A program made the position numbers and the translations under genes. DNA of 64,000 bases from Streptococcus australis (GTDB lineage Bacteria > Bacillota > Bacilli > Lactobacillales > Streptococcaceae): assembly GCF_015553625.1 (NCBI RefSeq), contig NZ_JADNGY010000001.1, positions 242,256 through 306,255 on the forward strand, in the 5' to 3' direction. Below are positions 9,716 to 20,000 of this stretch, piece after piece. Under the pieces are notes generated by a model. It made no database searches, had not been told where the DNA came from, and was given only the letters and a program-made list of their open reading frames with translations. Position 1 is the stretch's first letter. Each line of letters begins with the position of its first letter.

Positions 9716-9940
9716 GATTTTTTAATTATTTTTCACTAATTGTTCAGTTTTTTGTCAATCCGATTTTACAGGAGAGTCAAAGCCTCTCAAACACCGAAAC
9801 AAAGCCCATCGACAGCCTTTCAATTCACAACGAAAACCATCTTGATCTTCATCTTTTTCATTAAATTTTCACAAGCTTTTCCTAGTTTTTTCAGATGTTG
9901 CTTTCATCGCTCCGAGAATAAAAGTAAGCAACCTATATAA
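9716..9940. other. Intergenic stretch with no recognised feature
   Basis: About 225 bp between the adhesin promoter and the DUF2079 terminator. I see no ORF with a ribosome site, no strong hairpin and no family resemblance. A C-rich stretch on the plus strand at 9790-9830 differs in base use from the rest of the gap. Confidence 0.4.
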
Positions 9941-9972
9941 AAAGGCAGTAGCTACTATGTACTACTGCCTCT
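9941..9972 (-). terminator. Terminator of the DUF2079 gene
   Basis: AGGCAGTAG and CTACTGCCT pair around a 10-base loop; on the minus strand the stem runs into TTTTTATA. Confidence 0.75.
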
Positions 9973-10050
9973 ATAATTGTTCATTATGAAAAAATATCGC
10001 ACAGCATATGTTTATTGCTTCTGATCAAATAGACAAGGTAGCCACCTTTT

Positions 10051-12065
10051 TTACTTCGCCTTCTCTAAAATATAAACATGAGCGGACGAATACTGACTCT
10101 CCCGGTATCCTAAAGCTTCATAACTCGCTAATAATTGATTGTATTCTTCGTTTTGATCCTTTTGAGATTGAGGGATCACAATATAATCAATTGTTGGATC
10201 CGCCTTCTTATCATTGTGATAAAAAATATCAAAGAGTTTTTTATGACCTCTAAGTGATGGTGTATAGGCTCCCTCAGCTAAGACTGAAGCATCCTTTGGC
10301 AAACTTCCTAAAGTCTTTTGGATTTCATCAAACATGTCTTTATTTTGACGGTAATAGCCGATATTAAAGGACCAATTATTAGTAAAGTGGTGTAGAAGAC
10401 TACCAGAAAAAATAATTCCTACTATCACGATAGCTACCGCTATTTTTTCCTGTAGGATGTTAGTTTCCTTAAGATCCTCTAATGCTAGAAGCGTCATGAT
10501 GAAAACTAAAGCACCACTTCCATAGCTATATTGGAAACCAATATCATACTGATAGGGCCAATTAGGCAGTAGGTTAATCACTATCAGTGGAAGCACAAGA
10601 AAATAAGTCGACCAACGCCGTTGGAGTAGTCCTAAGAAACATAACGGAGCAAACATTAAGAATAAATACCCTAATCTTTTGGCAGTCAGTAGCGTACTAA
10701 TGACATAGCCTGGATGGAAGAATAGATTCTTAATCACCATTAACATCCCGCTTTCCCCATTGAGCAAGAATCCGTCATACCGTGAAACCATTCCTCCCTC
10801 ACCATAGGCACTCAAAAGGTACATGGCAAAAACGAAATAGACTATTGGCAAGACAATCTCTGTAAAGAAAAGCCATCTTTTTGTCTGTTTGGATAAATCA
10901 AATCGTTTTTGAAAAAGGAAGAACAAACCCATACTCAGTACATAGATAAAGGCATCTTCTTTCACGAACAATAGTAACATGGTCGCTAGTAGAATCTTCC
11001 ATTTTTGTTCCGAAATAATAAAATAGAATACCCAAAACACTAATGGGACTAAAAAGCAATTTTCATGCAGATGAAATCCCCCTGCCGTTGTCATCACTGG
11101 CAACAACACAAACCATAAGACGGCCAAGGTATTTGTGAGATTAGAAAACTTTAATTTACGAAGGATTAATCTCAATGGGATAATCCCCGAAAAGACTACG
11201 AGCAACTGTAAAACTTCTAAAGTCTCTACATATGGGAAGAGCTTATAGAATGGCAACATTACATAAAAGATCGGTGAAATATGGACAGAAAAATGAGAGA
11301 GTACTCTATCTCTTTCCAAGGTCGTTATCGGAGTCAAATCGTGATTCATCCGTTCAAACATTTGAGAAAAGATCCCAATATCAAACGATGACAACTCATT
11401 CGTCTTCACTTTGTAAACCACTACAACAGAAAGATAAAGGACGTAAACTAGAACTAGCGAAAACACGATTATTTGAACTATTTTTTTATGTCGCTCTAAA
11501 TAGTTAAAGATTGGAAATTTGAGATAGAGGATCATAAACACAATTGAGATAATGGAGGCAATAACAACTGGCCAGATGATTGAAAGAAATCGGGTACTGG
11601 AAAGATCAACAGCATGGAAGCCAAGTACTTGATCTTGAAAATTCGAGCTTCCCAAGGTTAGTAAACGCGGTATGGCTAGCAAGATGACCGATAAATACAA
11701 ATAGGAAGACTTTTCTTCATTAAACATCCCTCCTATAAACAAAATCAGAGCTAAAAGAATTAAACCCAACGATAAAAAGAAGGACATACTCTTATAAATA
11801 GCTACGAGGAGAGTCACACAAGAAAGAATCATCGTGATACTACCTATATCTGAGTTCGTCAACTTGTCATGTAAACAAATTAAGGCACCTCCCACAATAA
11901 AAAAGATTCCCATTTTTAATACGGACAAGGGGCGAGTGTCAAAAACAGATCCTGTGAGGTCGCACTCAACAAGTCTACCAATAACATTGTCAAATAGGCA
12001 CTGATACCGCACATGATAGCATAATCCGTTTTCGAAAACAAATCGCTAAAAACTTTTTTCATCAT
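10051..12065 (-). CDS. DUF2079 membrane protein, frameshifted near its N-terminus
   Basis: The main frame (stop at 10051, continuously open up to about 12012) encodes about 650 residues with some 14 hydrophobic segments and the charged, aromatic external loops of the DUF2079 family (e.g. SSFDIGIFSQMFERMNHD, FHLHENCFL). The function of this family is unknown; it resembles GT-C enzymes. The only good ribosome site (TTTGGAGGAATTTT) precedes ATG ATG at 12065, in another frame, which reads MMKKVFSDLFSKTDYAIM and a membrane helix, then stops at 11916. The two frames join naturally at a run of four C (minus strand, 11932-11929) if one C is restored, giving FLTLAPLSVLKMG. So the gene carries a one-base deletion in a C tract, or the read has an error there. 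A start at 12012 has no ribosome site. Confidence 0.75.
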
Positions 12066-12207
12066 AAAATTCCTCCAAATGATATTTTATCATAATTTTA
12101 TACTTCAAACCTAGTTTGGACTAATATTTTTGTAGCCTCTCTAACCATTTGATGCCTTATGTTTTCAACCCCTATCAATTTTCAGTTTCGTATTTGCATA
12201 CAAAAAC

Positions 12208-12229
12208 CGTTAGCCAAAAAGCTAACGGT
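12208..12229 (-). terminator. Terminator of the carbonic anhydrase gene
   Basis: CCGTTAGC and GCTAACGG form a perfect 8-bp stem around six bases, followed on the minus strand by TTTTTG. Confidence 0.85.
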
Positions 12230-12240
12230 ATAAGTTTAAG

Positions 12241-12738
12241 TCAATCTATCACCTCAGTGATCAATCCTGTATCGACATCATAGACAGCTCCTGAGATAAT
12301 GACGTCGTCTGGAATCAGTGGCGATGCTTTTAAGAGAGCGACATCCTCCCGGACGCTCTCGTAGATATCTTGAAAGGGTAGGAAGTCTTGGTCTCCAACA
12401 TCAACTCCCAACTCCTTCTTCAGATGCTGACGGAAACCTTCATTCTCAAAGGTTTGCGCTCCACAGTCTGTGTGGTGCAAAACCACGATTTCTCGAGTCC
12501 CCATCTGTTGCTGTGAGATGACCAAGGAACGAATCATGTCCTCTGTCACGCGCCCACCTGCATTCCGCAAAATATGGGCATCTCCCAAAGCAAGCCCCAG
12601 TGCTGGTGCCACGTGAAGACGAGAGTCCATACAGGTCACAATGGCCACTTGCGTTTTCGGTTTGATCGGAAGATGGAGGTCTCCGTGCAATTCAACATAG
12701 GCTTGATTGGCTTTTAAAAAATTCTCAAAATAGGACAT
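12241..12738 (-). CDS. Beta-class carbonic anhydrase
   Basis: A 165-residue cytoplasmic zinc enzyme that interconverts CO2 and bicarbonate. The zinc ligands and catalytic dyad are visible: Cys36 with Asp38 and Arg40 in TCMDSR, and His89 and Cys92 in HHTDC. The start chosen is ATG at 12738 (MSYFENFLKANQ), which has AAAGGAAG before it; an upstream in-frame ATG at 12780 would add 14 residues without a ribosome site. Streptococci need this enzyme to supply bicarbonate for biosynthesis in ambient air. It has its own terminator and about 145 bp of upstream intergenic sequence, so it is probably monocistronic. Confidence 0.93.
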   Translation of the reverse strand: MSYFENFLKANQAYVELHGDLHLPIKPKTQVAIVTCMDSRLHVAPALGLALGDAHILRNAGGRVTEDMIRSLVISQQQMGTREIVVLHHTDCGAQTFENEGFRQHLKKELGVDVGDQDFLPFQDIYESVREDVALLKASPLIPDDVIISGAVYDVDTGLITEVID

Positions 12739-12837
12739 TAGGAACTTCCTTTCTGGTTGGTAAAATAGTTTGAACACCAAATTATTTACACTCTATCTTA
12801 CCATCTTTTTCCCAGATTGTCAGTTGTCAGCCTACAT

Positions 12838-12884
12838 GAAAAAGGAGAGCAAAAGCAAACCGACTTCTACACTCCTTTCTTATC
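12838..12884 (-). terminator. Terminator after the AIM24-like gene
   Basis: AAAGGAG and CTCCTTT pair around a loop of about 24 bases, and the minus strand then reads TTTTTC. It is a weaker structure than its neighbours. Confidence 0.5.
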
Positions 12885-13580
12885 TTATGATCGTCTTGGT
12901 AAATAACGATTCAGCAAGCCAGCAAAGGTCTGAAGGTTGAGACTTTGAACATAGACCTCACCAGTCCCTCTAAAGGTATTGACAACACCTTCACCCGTTC
13001 CGATGGATTGCCAGAAACCATTTTCCAAATGGATATTGTAATCCAAAGACTGGCTCCAAGCAACGACATGGGCATTATCGATGGTGATTTCTTGATTGTT
13101 TAGCTCAATTTTTTTAATTGAGCCGTAGGCATTCACCAAGAGGGTCCCTTGACCTTGGGTCGTCATGACGAAGAATCCACCCTGACCACCAAAGAGAGCC
13201 TTACCAATCGATTGGGTTTCCATTGTATAGAAAGCTGAACCATCCAGTGCAAGGAAGGCACCATCGTTCAATCGATACTGCTTTTCGCCCAAGTAGAGTG
13301 GCACCACCTGACCTGGTGAGTCGGGTGCCAATGCTAGGTAAGCATTATTAGACTGGGCAAATACCTGAGTGATAAAGGTACTTTCACCCGAAACCATTGA
13401 CCGTCCAACTGCTTTCACAAAGCGTCCCACACCAGAGCCACTCGCATTTAATTTGGTGTTGAGGGTCACATTAGGCGTATGGTAGACCATACTCCCCCGT
13501 TGAATATAGACAGTTTCACCTTGATTGAGAGACAGCTCGACCAAAGGGAACTGCACATTGTTATCTGTAAAAAATTGCAA
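12885..13580 (-). CDS. AIM24 / TIGR00266 family protein
   Basis: A protein of about 231 residues of the AIM24-like family, with many Gly residues and short beta strands (GSMVYHTPNVTLN, LFGGQGGFFVMTTQGQGTLL) that in known relatives form a beta-sandwich. Biochemical function is unknown. The start is uncertain: I favour TTG at 13580 (MQFFTDNN), because this is where family members begin and a GGGGGG run lies just upstream; the frame itself is open to 13655. It lies just downstream of radA, separated by about 80 bp, and may be partly co-transcribed. Confidence 0.75.
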   Translation of the reverse strand: MQFFTDNNVQFPLVELSLNQGETVYIQRGSMVYHTPNVTLNTKLNASGSGVGRFVKAVGRSMVSGESTFITQVFAQSNNAYLALAPDSPGQVVPLYLGEKQYRLNDGAFLALDGSAFYTMETQSIGKALFGGQGGFFVMTTQGQGTLLVNAYGSIKKIELNNQEITIDNAHVVAWSQSLDYNIHLENGFWQSIGTGEGVVNTFRGTGEVYVQSLNLQTFAGLLNRYLPRRS

Positions 13581-13662
13581 AATAAGTACCCCCCTATGTT
13601 TAGTAAGTATAGAAAAAGTATAGCACAGGAAAAACCTTTTTGCAAACGATTCCAAGATCTGG

Positions 13663-15024
13663 TTAAGAAAAGACTTTTTTCAGAACTTCCCCTACCGTGG
13701 AGACTGCTATCACTTGAATGTCATCTGGGATCGCGATCCCTTGGAGAGAATTTTTTGGCGCATAAATCTTAGTGAAACCAAGTTTCGCCGCTTCGTTGAT
13801 CCTTTGCTCAATCCGAGTCACGCGACGAATCTCCCCAGTCAAGCCAATCTCACCGATAAAGGCTTCTTGAGGATTGGTTGGAAGCTCCTTGTAGCTAGAA
13901 GCAATGGCTACCGCTACGGCTAAGTCAATGGCTGGTTCGTCTAGTTTGACACCACCAGCTGACTTGAGATAGGCATCCTGATTTTGGAGAAGAAGTCCGC
14001 AACGTTTCTCTAACACAGCCATAATGAGACTGACCCGATTAAAGTCCAGACCCGTCGTTGTCCGCTTGGCATTTCCAAATACAGTCGGTGTCACCAAGGC
14101 CTGAACTTCCGCCAAGATTGGTCTACTTCCTTCCATGGTGACGACAATGGCAGAACCAGTCGCCCCATCCAAACGTTCTTCTAAAAAGACCTGACTGGGA
14201 TTGAGGACTTCGACCAGCCCACCTGATTGCATCTCAAAGATTCCAATCTCATTGGTCGAGCCAAAGCGGTTCTTGACCGCTCTCAGGATCCGGAAGGTAT
14301 GGTGCCGTTCCCCTTCAAAGTAGAGCACCGTATCCACCATGTGTTCCAGCATCCGAGGGCCCGCCAAGGTTCCTTCCTTGGTCACATGACCGACGATAAA
14401 AATGGCAATGTTATTGGTTTTGGCCAGCTGCATGAGCTCAGCTGTTACTTCCCGCACCTGAGAAACTGATCCCTGCACCCCTGAAATCTCAGGAGATATA
14501 ATGGTCTGGATCGAGTCAATGATGAGGAAGTTGGGCTGGATGCGCTCCACTTCTGCTCGAACACTCTGCATATTGGTCTCGGCATAGAGATAAAACTCAC
14601 TGTCAATATCTCCCAAGCGCTCTGCCCGAAGTTTGATCTGTTGGGCCGACTCCTCTCCACTAACGTAGAGAACCGTTCCCACTTGAGACAACTGGGTCGA
14701 CACTTGGAGAAGGAGGGTCGATTTCCCTATCCCAGGATCTCCCCCGATGAGAACGAGACTCCCTGGGACCACTCCTCCACCAAGGACGCGGTTGAATTCC
14801 TCCATCTCCGTCTTGGTCCGGTGAACATTGATAGAGGTCACGTCCGCCAATTTCATGGGTTTGGTCTTTTCACCCGTCAAGGATACCCGTGCATTCTTGA
14901 CCTCTGCGACCTCGACCTCCTCGACAAAAGAAGACCAAGAACCACAGTTAGGACAGCGCCCTAGGTATTTGGGTGAGTTATAAGCACAATTTTGACAAAT
15001 AAATGTCGTTTTTTTCTTAGCGAT
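13663..15024 (-). CDS. radA: DNA repair protein RadA, non-standard start codon
   Basis: The branch-migration helicase/ATPase of recombination and transformation. The full protein has the N-terminal C4 zinc finger (CQNC ... CPNC, about residues 10-30), the Walker [13 protein letters not shown] at about 94-105, the KNRFG RadA motif (about 254-258) and a C-terminal Lon-like domain. The longest frame starting with ATG or TTG begins only after the zinc finger, at 14880. The zinc-finger part continues in frame upstream to ATC at 15024, which sits 6 nt after AGAGG and gives 453 residues, the usual length for the family. In-frame sequence there reads [15 protein letters not shown] with no ATG, GTG or TTG. 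The stop of the phosphatase gene lies 14 bp upstream, so translation may be coupled. Confidence 0.88.
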   Translation of the reverse strand: MAKKKTTFICQNCAYNSPKYLGRCPNCGSWSSFVEEVEVAEVKNARVSLTGEKTKPMKLADVTSINVHRTKTEMEEFNRVLGGGVVPGSLVLIGGDPGIGKSTLLLQVSTQLSQVGTVLYVSGEESAQQIKLRAERLGDIDSEFYLYAETNMQSVRAEVERIQPNFLIIDSIQTIISPEISGVQGSVSQVREVTAELMQLAKTNNIAIFIVGHVTKEGTLAGPRMLEHMVDTVLYFEGERHHTFRILRAVKNRFGSTNEIGIFEMQSGGLVEVLNPSQVFLEERLDGATGSAIVVTMEGSRPILAEVQALVTPTVFGNAKRTTTGLDFNRVSLIMAVLEKRCGLLLQNQDAYLKSAGGVKLDEPAIDLAVAVAIASSYKELPTNPQEAFIGEIGLTGEIRRVTRIEQRINEAAKLGFTKIYAPKNSLQGIAIPDDIQVIAVSTVGEVLKKVFS

Positions 15025-15037
15025 AAGATACCTCTTT

Positions 15038-15553
15038 CTAAATCTCTATCTCACACTCAATCACTTGGCAAAAATCAATGGTTTCATTCGGTACAAACTG
15101 GCGCATGAGCATGCGATGGGTAACCACTACAAGCTTCTGGTAGTCTCGGTACTTGGCCAAAGTTTCAATAAAGCGAACTCTCATATCCTCAGCGGTTTCA
15201 TATTGAATTGGGCTATCCGGAAGGAGCTTCCCATTATTTTCTAGAAACAGAGTCCGAGCTGTTTCAAAATTCTCTATACCACTTTCGTATACCTGCCATT
15301 CGTGCAATAAGGGTTCTACTCTCAAAGGAAGTCCAGTAGCACAAGCCAGATAAGAAGCTGTTTCTAAAGCTCGCGTTACTGCTGAAGCTACTAGTAGATC
15401 AGCTGATTGGAACAAGGGGTTTTGGCAAAGGTCCTGAGCCTGTTTCCTTCCCTTCTCAGATAAGGGAGCTAGATCCATTCCAAATCCGGAATAAGCACGC
15501 TCCTCTAACACACGATAATCTGGCTCCCCGTGACGGACAAAGATAATCTTCAT
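15038..15553 (-). CDS. Histidine phosphatase family protein
   Basis: A 171-residue phosphoglycerate-mutase-like phosphatase. The catalytic RHG motif is at the N-terminus ([13 protein letters not shown]) and the second conserved His is in [10 protein letters not shown] near residue 145. The start at 15553 is one base after the dut stop codon, so the two are coupled; the longer in-frame start at 15616 would lie inside dut. The substrate is unknown. It sits between dut and radA, an arrangement found in other streptococci. Confidence 0.88.
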   Translation of the reverse strand: MKIIFVRHGEPDYRVLEERAYSGFGMDLAPLSEKGRKQAQDLCQNPLFQSADLLVASAVTRALETASYLACATGLPLRVEPLLHEWQVYESGIENFETARTLFLENNGKLLPDSPIQYETAEDMRVRFIETLAKYRDYQKLVVVTHRMLMRQFVPNETIDFCQVIECEIEI

Positions 15554-15554
15554 C

Positions 15555-16001
15555 TTAGTGCCCTGTTGACCCAAATCCACCGGTCCGCACGCCATCCGCC
15601 TCATCTCCATCTGCAATCAAGAAAGGAGCAAAGACAGCCTGAACCACACGTTCCCCAACTTCAAGAACAACTTCCTGATCGGTAATATTTTTCATCTGAG
15701 CAAAGATATGGCCTTCATTTCCTGGATTCCCATAGTAGTCGCCATCAATAACCCCCACAGAGTTGATCAAGACCAGACCTTTTTTGCGAGGATTGGATGA
15801 GCGGTCGTAAAGATACAGCACCTCCCCCGCTTGCATATAGGCCTTGACCCCAGTTGGGACGAGGACGATTTCTCCCGGTGCAATCACTGTGCGCTCTGCC
15901 ACCTTTAAGTCGTAGCCAGCTGCATGGGCTGTCTCCCGTTTTGGCAACAAGTCCTGATTGGTATAGCTTGATACAAGTTCAAATCCACGAATTTTTGTCA
16001 T
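15555..16001 (-). CDS. dut: dUTP diphosphatase
   Basis: A 148-residue trimeric dUTPase that hydrolyses dUTP to dUMP and pyrophosphate, keeping uracil out of DNA and supplying dTMP synthesis. Family motifs are in order: AGYDLKVAE (motif 1), RSSNPRKKGLVL (motif 2), VGVIDGDYYG (motif 3) and the flexible C-terminal GGFGSTGH (motif 5). The start is ATG at 16001 with GAAAGAGGAA upstream. It is the first gene of the dut - phosphatase - radA unit. Confidence 0.95.
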   Translation of the reverse strand: MTKIRGFELVSSYTNQDLLPKRETAHAAGYDLKVAERTVIAPGEIVLVPTGVKAYMQAGEVLYLYDRSSNPRKKGLVLINSVGVIDGDYYGNPGNEGHIFAQMKNITDQEVVLEVGERVVQAVFAPFLIADGDEADGVRTGGFGSTGH

Positions 16002-16108
16002 GATGATTCCTCTTTCATTCTAAATTGTTTCCATCTCTTCTATTATACCATCACTTTTCCCTAGCGTCTCCCCTATACTACTATTCGTATTTTTTCTGAC
16101 AAACACAT

Positions 16109-16196
16109 AAAAGTCCCCTCAACCGAGGAGACTTTTGCAGGAGATTATATGAAAAAAGTAAACTGTATCAAACAAAGTTAGGAGGTCTTTGTTGAT
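16109..16196 (-). ncRNA. CiaR-dependent small RNA (csRNA family), copy A
   Basis: An RNA of about 88 nt is predicted on the minus strand. It begins near 16196, 7 nt after the -10. The first hairpin is CAACAAAG with CTTTGTTTG, holding ACCTCCTAA in the loop, which is an anti-Shine-Dalgarno sequence. An unpaired middle contains CTTTTTTCATATAATCTCCTG, complementary to a ribosome site plus AUG, and the RNA ends in a terminator hairpin (AAAGTCTCCTC with GAGGGGACTTT). This is the known layout of streptococcal csRNAs, which block translation of several mRNAs. The second copy at 43876-43964 shares the 5' hairpin almost exactly. Confidence 0.85.
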
Positions 16197-16202
16197 GAGA
16201 CT

Positions 16203-16235
16203 AGTTTACCTCTTTCTCCTTAAAAAAATCTAAAG
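16203..16235 (-). promoter_or_regulatory. CiaR box and -10 of csRNA copy A
   Basis: On the minus strand CTTTAG - 5 bp - TTTAAG (16235-16219) matches the CiaR consensus NTTAAG-N5-TTTAAG with one mismatch. Ten bp later comes TAAACT (16208-16203) as -10. The spacing is identical in copy B. Confidence 0.8.
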
Positions 16236-16238
16236 AGT

Positions 16239-16928
16239 TTACAATTCTTGCAACAGATAGCGGAAGAGTTCGAGATTGCCTTTTTCTTCTTTGACTAGGA
16301 ACTCTGGATGCCATTGCAAGCCGATGATGCGATGACCATCTACTGCTTCGATGGCTTCAATGGTCTGATCTCGTGGATCAATGGCAGTCACTCGAAAGTT
16401 GGGCGCCAAGTCCTTGATACTTTGGCGATGAACAGAATTGATCTGGCTGGCTTGCCCAAAGAGACGCTCCACCACACTGCCTTTTTTGGTCTCAATTGAA
16501 TGAGAAGTGCCAAAAGGAAGGCCCTGCCAGTGTCCTTCCACTTCTTGATGGAGAGTCCCACCGAAGGCCACATTGACCAACTGAACTCCTCGGCAGATGG
16601 CTAGGACCGGCTTATTTTGACGGACTGCTTCTTTTAACAAGGCCAATTCAAACTGATCGCGCTCGAGATTGTAGTCATCACTCTCGATAGCGATCTCTTC
16701 TCCATAAAAGCTAGGATGGACATTTTGCCCCCCACTGAGGATAAGCTTGTCCACTGTTTCGATATAATCTTTTGCAAAAGATGGGTCTCCCACTGGGATG
16801 ACCATAGGAAGGCCACCTACTTGCTTAATGGTTTCCGCAAACTTACAAGATACAGACGAATGGATATTTTTTCCATCTGGATCCACTGCACATAGATTGG
16901 CAGAGACTCCAACAATCGTTCTACACAT
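16239..16928 (-). CDS. Class I glutamine-amidotransferase-like hydrolase (gamma-glutamyl-GABA hydrolase family, peptidase C26)
   Basis: A 229-residue protein of the PuuD-like family. The nucleophile Cys is in LAICRGVQLVNVAFGG (about residues 110-125) and the partner His/Glu in LQWHPEF near residue 209. Such enzymes hydrolyse gamma-glutamyl bonds; the real substrate is not evident as no putrescine pathway genes lie nearby. The ATG at 16928 has GGAGGGAAGG in front. Only a few bases separate its stop from the CiaR box of the small RNA. Confidence 0.88.
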   Translation of the reverse strand: MCRTIVGVSANLCAVDPDGKNIHSSVSCKFAETIKQVGGLPMVIPVGDPSFAKDYIETVDKLILSGGQNVHPSFYGEEIAIESDDYNLERDQFELALLKEAVRQNKPVLAICRGVQLVNVAFGGTLHQEVEGHWQGLPFGTSHSIETKKGSVVERLFGQASQINSVHRQSIKDLAPNFRVTAIDPRDQTIEAIEAVDGHRIIGLQWHPEFLVKEEKGNLELFRYLLQEL

Positions 16929-17036
16929 GGCCTTCCCTCCTTTAATATTTCTATTCCCTATTTTATCATCCCACCCTTAGAGCGTCTAATATGTATTTTT
17001 TAAGGGCCTGATAAATATTTTTTATCACCCAAAGCA

Positions 17037-17078
17037 AAAAAACAGGCTTGTCTAGCAAGGCTAGAACAAAACCTGTTT
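17037..17078 (-). terminator. Terminator of the large pilin-repeat adhesin
   Basis: Nested stems: outer AAAACAGG with CCTGTTTT, inner TCTAGC with GCTAGA. The minus strand continues into a run of T. Confidence 0.75.
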
Positions 17079-17084
17079 TAGAGA

Positions 17085-20000
17085 TTAATTCTCACGTTTT
17101 TTGTAAACCAAGGCACTTCCAGCAACCGCCAATGCGAGTCCTGTAGCCACTAGTCCTTCACTCATTGATTGACCAGTAGAAGGAAGAACTTCTTTTTTAT
17201 CCTCTTTTGGAGGATTTGATGGAATTTCTTTTTCTGGTTTTTCAGTAGAAGGTGGTGGGGTTTTCCCTTTTGGAGGATTTGATGGAATTTCTTTTCTTGG
17301 TTTGTCAGTAGAAGGTGGTGGGGTATTCCCTTTTGGAGGAGTCAGTTGATTGACAACATTCCCTTTATCTACTACCAAATTTGTCGCAGCAGTTAACTCT
17401 GCCGCAGAAACAGTGATTGAAACGTTTGAAAGTTGGTATCCTGCCGGAGCAGTCAATTCTTTCACCACATAATCCTTAGCCTCAAAGCCTACAAAGCTTA
17501 CAAGACCATTAGCATCAGATGTCGCTGTCGCTTGACCTTCACCATATGGATTGGCAACTGGTGTCACACCATCCGCCTCAAAGAGTCCGAAGACTGCTCC
17601 TGCTAGAGATTGGTAGAATGGATTTACCTTGTGAAGCTTAATGGTATATAGCTTCAATTCTGGTTTCTCAACTACTGGTGGAGTTGGCGGAATCGCTGTA
17701 AATGGTTTGTTGACAACTTTTCCTTGATCAAGTACTTGATCGGTTGACGCAATCAACTGGCTAGATGAAACAGTAATCGCTTCTTCAGAAAGTTGGTATC
17801 CTTCTGGAGCAGTGATTTCTTTCACTACATAATCCTTGGCTTCAAGTCCTGTAAAGGTCACAAGACCGTTGGCATCGGATGTCGCTGTCGCTTGACCTTC
17901 GCCATATGGATTTGCAACTGGTGTTACACCATCTGCTTCAAAGAGTCCAAAGACAGCTCCTGCCAAGACTTGACCTTCATTATTGACTTTGTGCAATTGA
18001 ATGCTATAAAGAGTCAATTCCGGTTTCTCAACAACTGGCGGAGTTGGTGGAATAGCAGTAAACGGTTGGTTCACCACATTTCCTTTATCCACTACCAAGT
18101 CTGTCGCAGTGCTCAATTCTGTTGCAGAGACAGCGATTGAAGCAGTTGATAATTGGTAACCTTCTGGTGCTGTCAATTCTTTCACTACATAATTCTTAGC
18201 CTCAAAGCCTACAAAGCTTACAAGACCATTAGCATCGGATGTCGCTGTCGCTTGGCCTTCGCCATAAGGGTTGGCAACCGCTGTCACACCATCTGCTTCA
18301 AAGAGTCCGAAGACAGCTCCTGCTAGAGCTTGACCTTCACCATTGACCTTGTGAAGTTGGATGGTATAAAGTTTAGCTTCTGGTTTTTCAACTACTGGTG
18401 GTGTTGGTGGGATTTCACTTGTCACAAAAGTATTGATAAAGGATTTCTTTTCACCATATGCCACTGTAGCCTTGATGGTATTGCTTGCATCATCTTTCGT
18501 AACAGTTACTGTCACTTCAATGCTAGCTTGATCGTAGGTCATTCCTTTTTCTTGAGATTGAGGAATCACTTCTTTAATCGTGTAGTGGAAAGTTTTTCCT
18601 GCATCTTCTTGTGAATAAGAAATTTCATCAAAGGCTACGGAACCATCTGCAGCATTTTGTTTTGTTTGAAGAACTTCTCCAGCTTCATCCAACAAGTTAA
18701 AGCTGAATTCGCCATCTTTTAGGTCACGACCTTCTAAAATCTTGCTAGCTGAAATCTGAGCTTTTGCTGGACTTGGAGCTGAGTAAGTATTTGCAAAGAC
18801 CTTGTTTTCTGGATAGACAACTGTTGCTTTTAGGTTGTCTCCATCTTTTGTTACCTGAACGGTTACTTGTTTTTCTGCTGTATCGTATGTGATACCTGGG
18901 GTAGTCCCTTTGACTTCTTTCACAGTGTAAGTGTGTTCACCTTCTGCTGTGTAAGAGATAGCATTAAAGGTTACTTTGCCAGATTTGTTAGTAACAGTTT
19001 GAAGTTTGTTAGTACCTTCGTACAATTCAAAACTAAACTCACCGTCTACCAAGTCACGACCTGTCAACTCTTTAGACAACTCAATTGTTGCAGTCGTTGC
19101 GTTTGGTGTGAAGGCGTTGGTAAAGGTTTTGCTTTCTGGATAGACAACTTCTGCCTTCAAGGCATCTCCATCACGAGTGACTTTAACAGTCACTTGTTTT
19201 TCAGAAGCATCGTAAGTAATAGTGGCATTGTCACCTTTGACCTCTTTCACAGTGTAAGTGTGTTCACCTTCTGCTGTGTAAGAAATGGATTCAAAGGTTA
19301 CTTTGCCAGATTTGTTGGTGACAGTTTGAAGTTTGTTTGAACCTTCGTACAATTCAAAACTAAATTCGCCATCTACCAAGTCACGACCTGTTAACTCTTT
19401 CGTCAACTCAATTGTTGCAGTTGTTGCGTTTGGCGTGAAGGCATTGGTAAAGGTTTTGCTTTCTGGATAGACAACTTCTGCCTTCAAGGCATCTCCATCA
19501 CGAGTGACTTTAACAGTCACTTGTTTTTCAGAAGTATCGTAAGCAATAGTGGCATTATCCCCTTTGACCTCTTTCACAGTGTAAGTGTGTTCACCCTCTG
19601 CTGTGTAAGAGATTGATTCAAAGGTTACTTTGCCAGATTTGTTGGTGACAGTTTGAAGTTTGTTTGAACCTTCGTACAATTCAAAGCTAAACTCACCGTC
19701 TACCAAGTCACGACCTGTAAGGGCCTTATCTAATTCAATCACCGCACTGGTTGGTGTCGGTTCTTTAACAATTTTCTTGTTTGTAACTTTTTTAAGAGCT
19801 GTTTTCGTTGTTCCAAAATCTTCTGATTTGACATCAATTGGAGTGGCATCCAATTCATATCCTTCTGGAGCTTTTGTTTCAACTAATTGGTAAGCTGTGT
19901 TCAACAAGCCACCAATGCTCGCTTCCCCCTTTGCATTGGTTGTCAACTTACCGACAACAGCACCTGTTGCAACACGGATCACGTTAAACTCCGCACCTGC

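Noticed and set aside
16150..16236. Two tiny plus-strand ORFs with good AGGAGG sites (10 codons ending KQS, then 12 codons)
   Set aside because: They are mirror images of the anti-ribosome-site segments of the minus-strand small RNA; the second copy keeps the RNA features but has a 4-codon second ORF.
18867..19340. Plus-strand ORF of 157 codons with Cys/Phe-rich composition
   Set aside because: Shadow of the pilin-type repeats on the minus strand.
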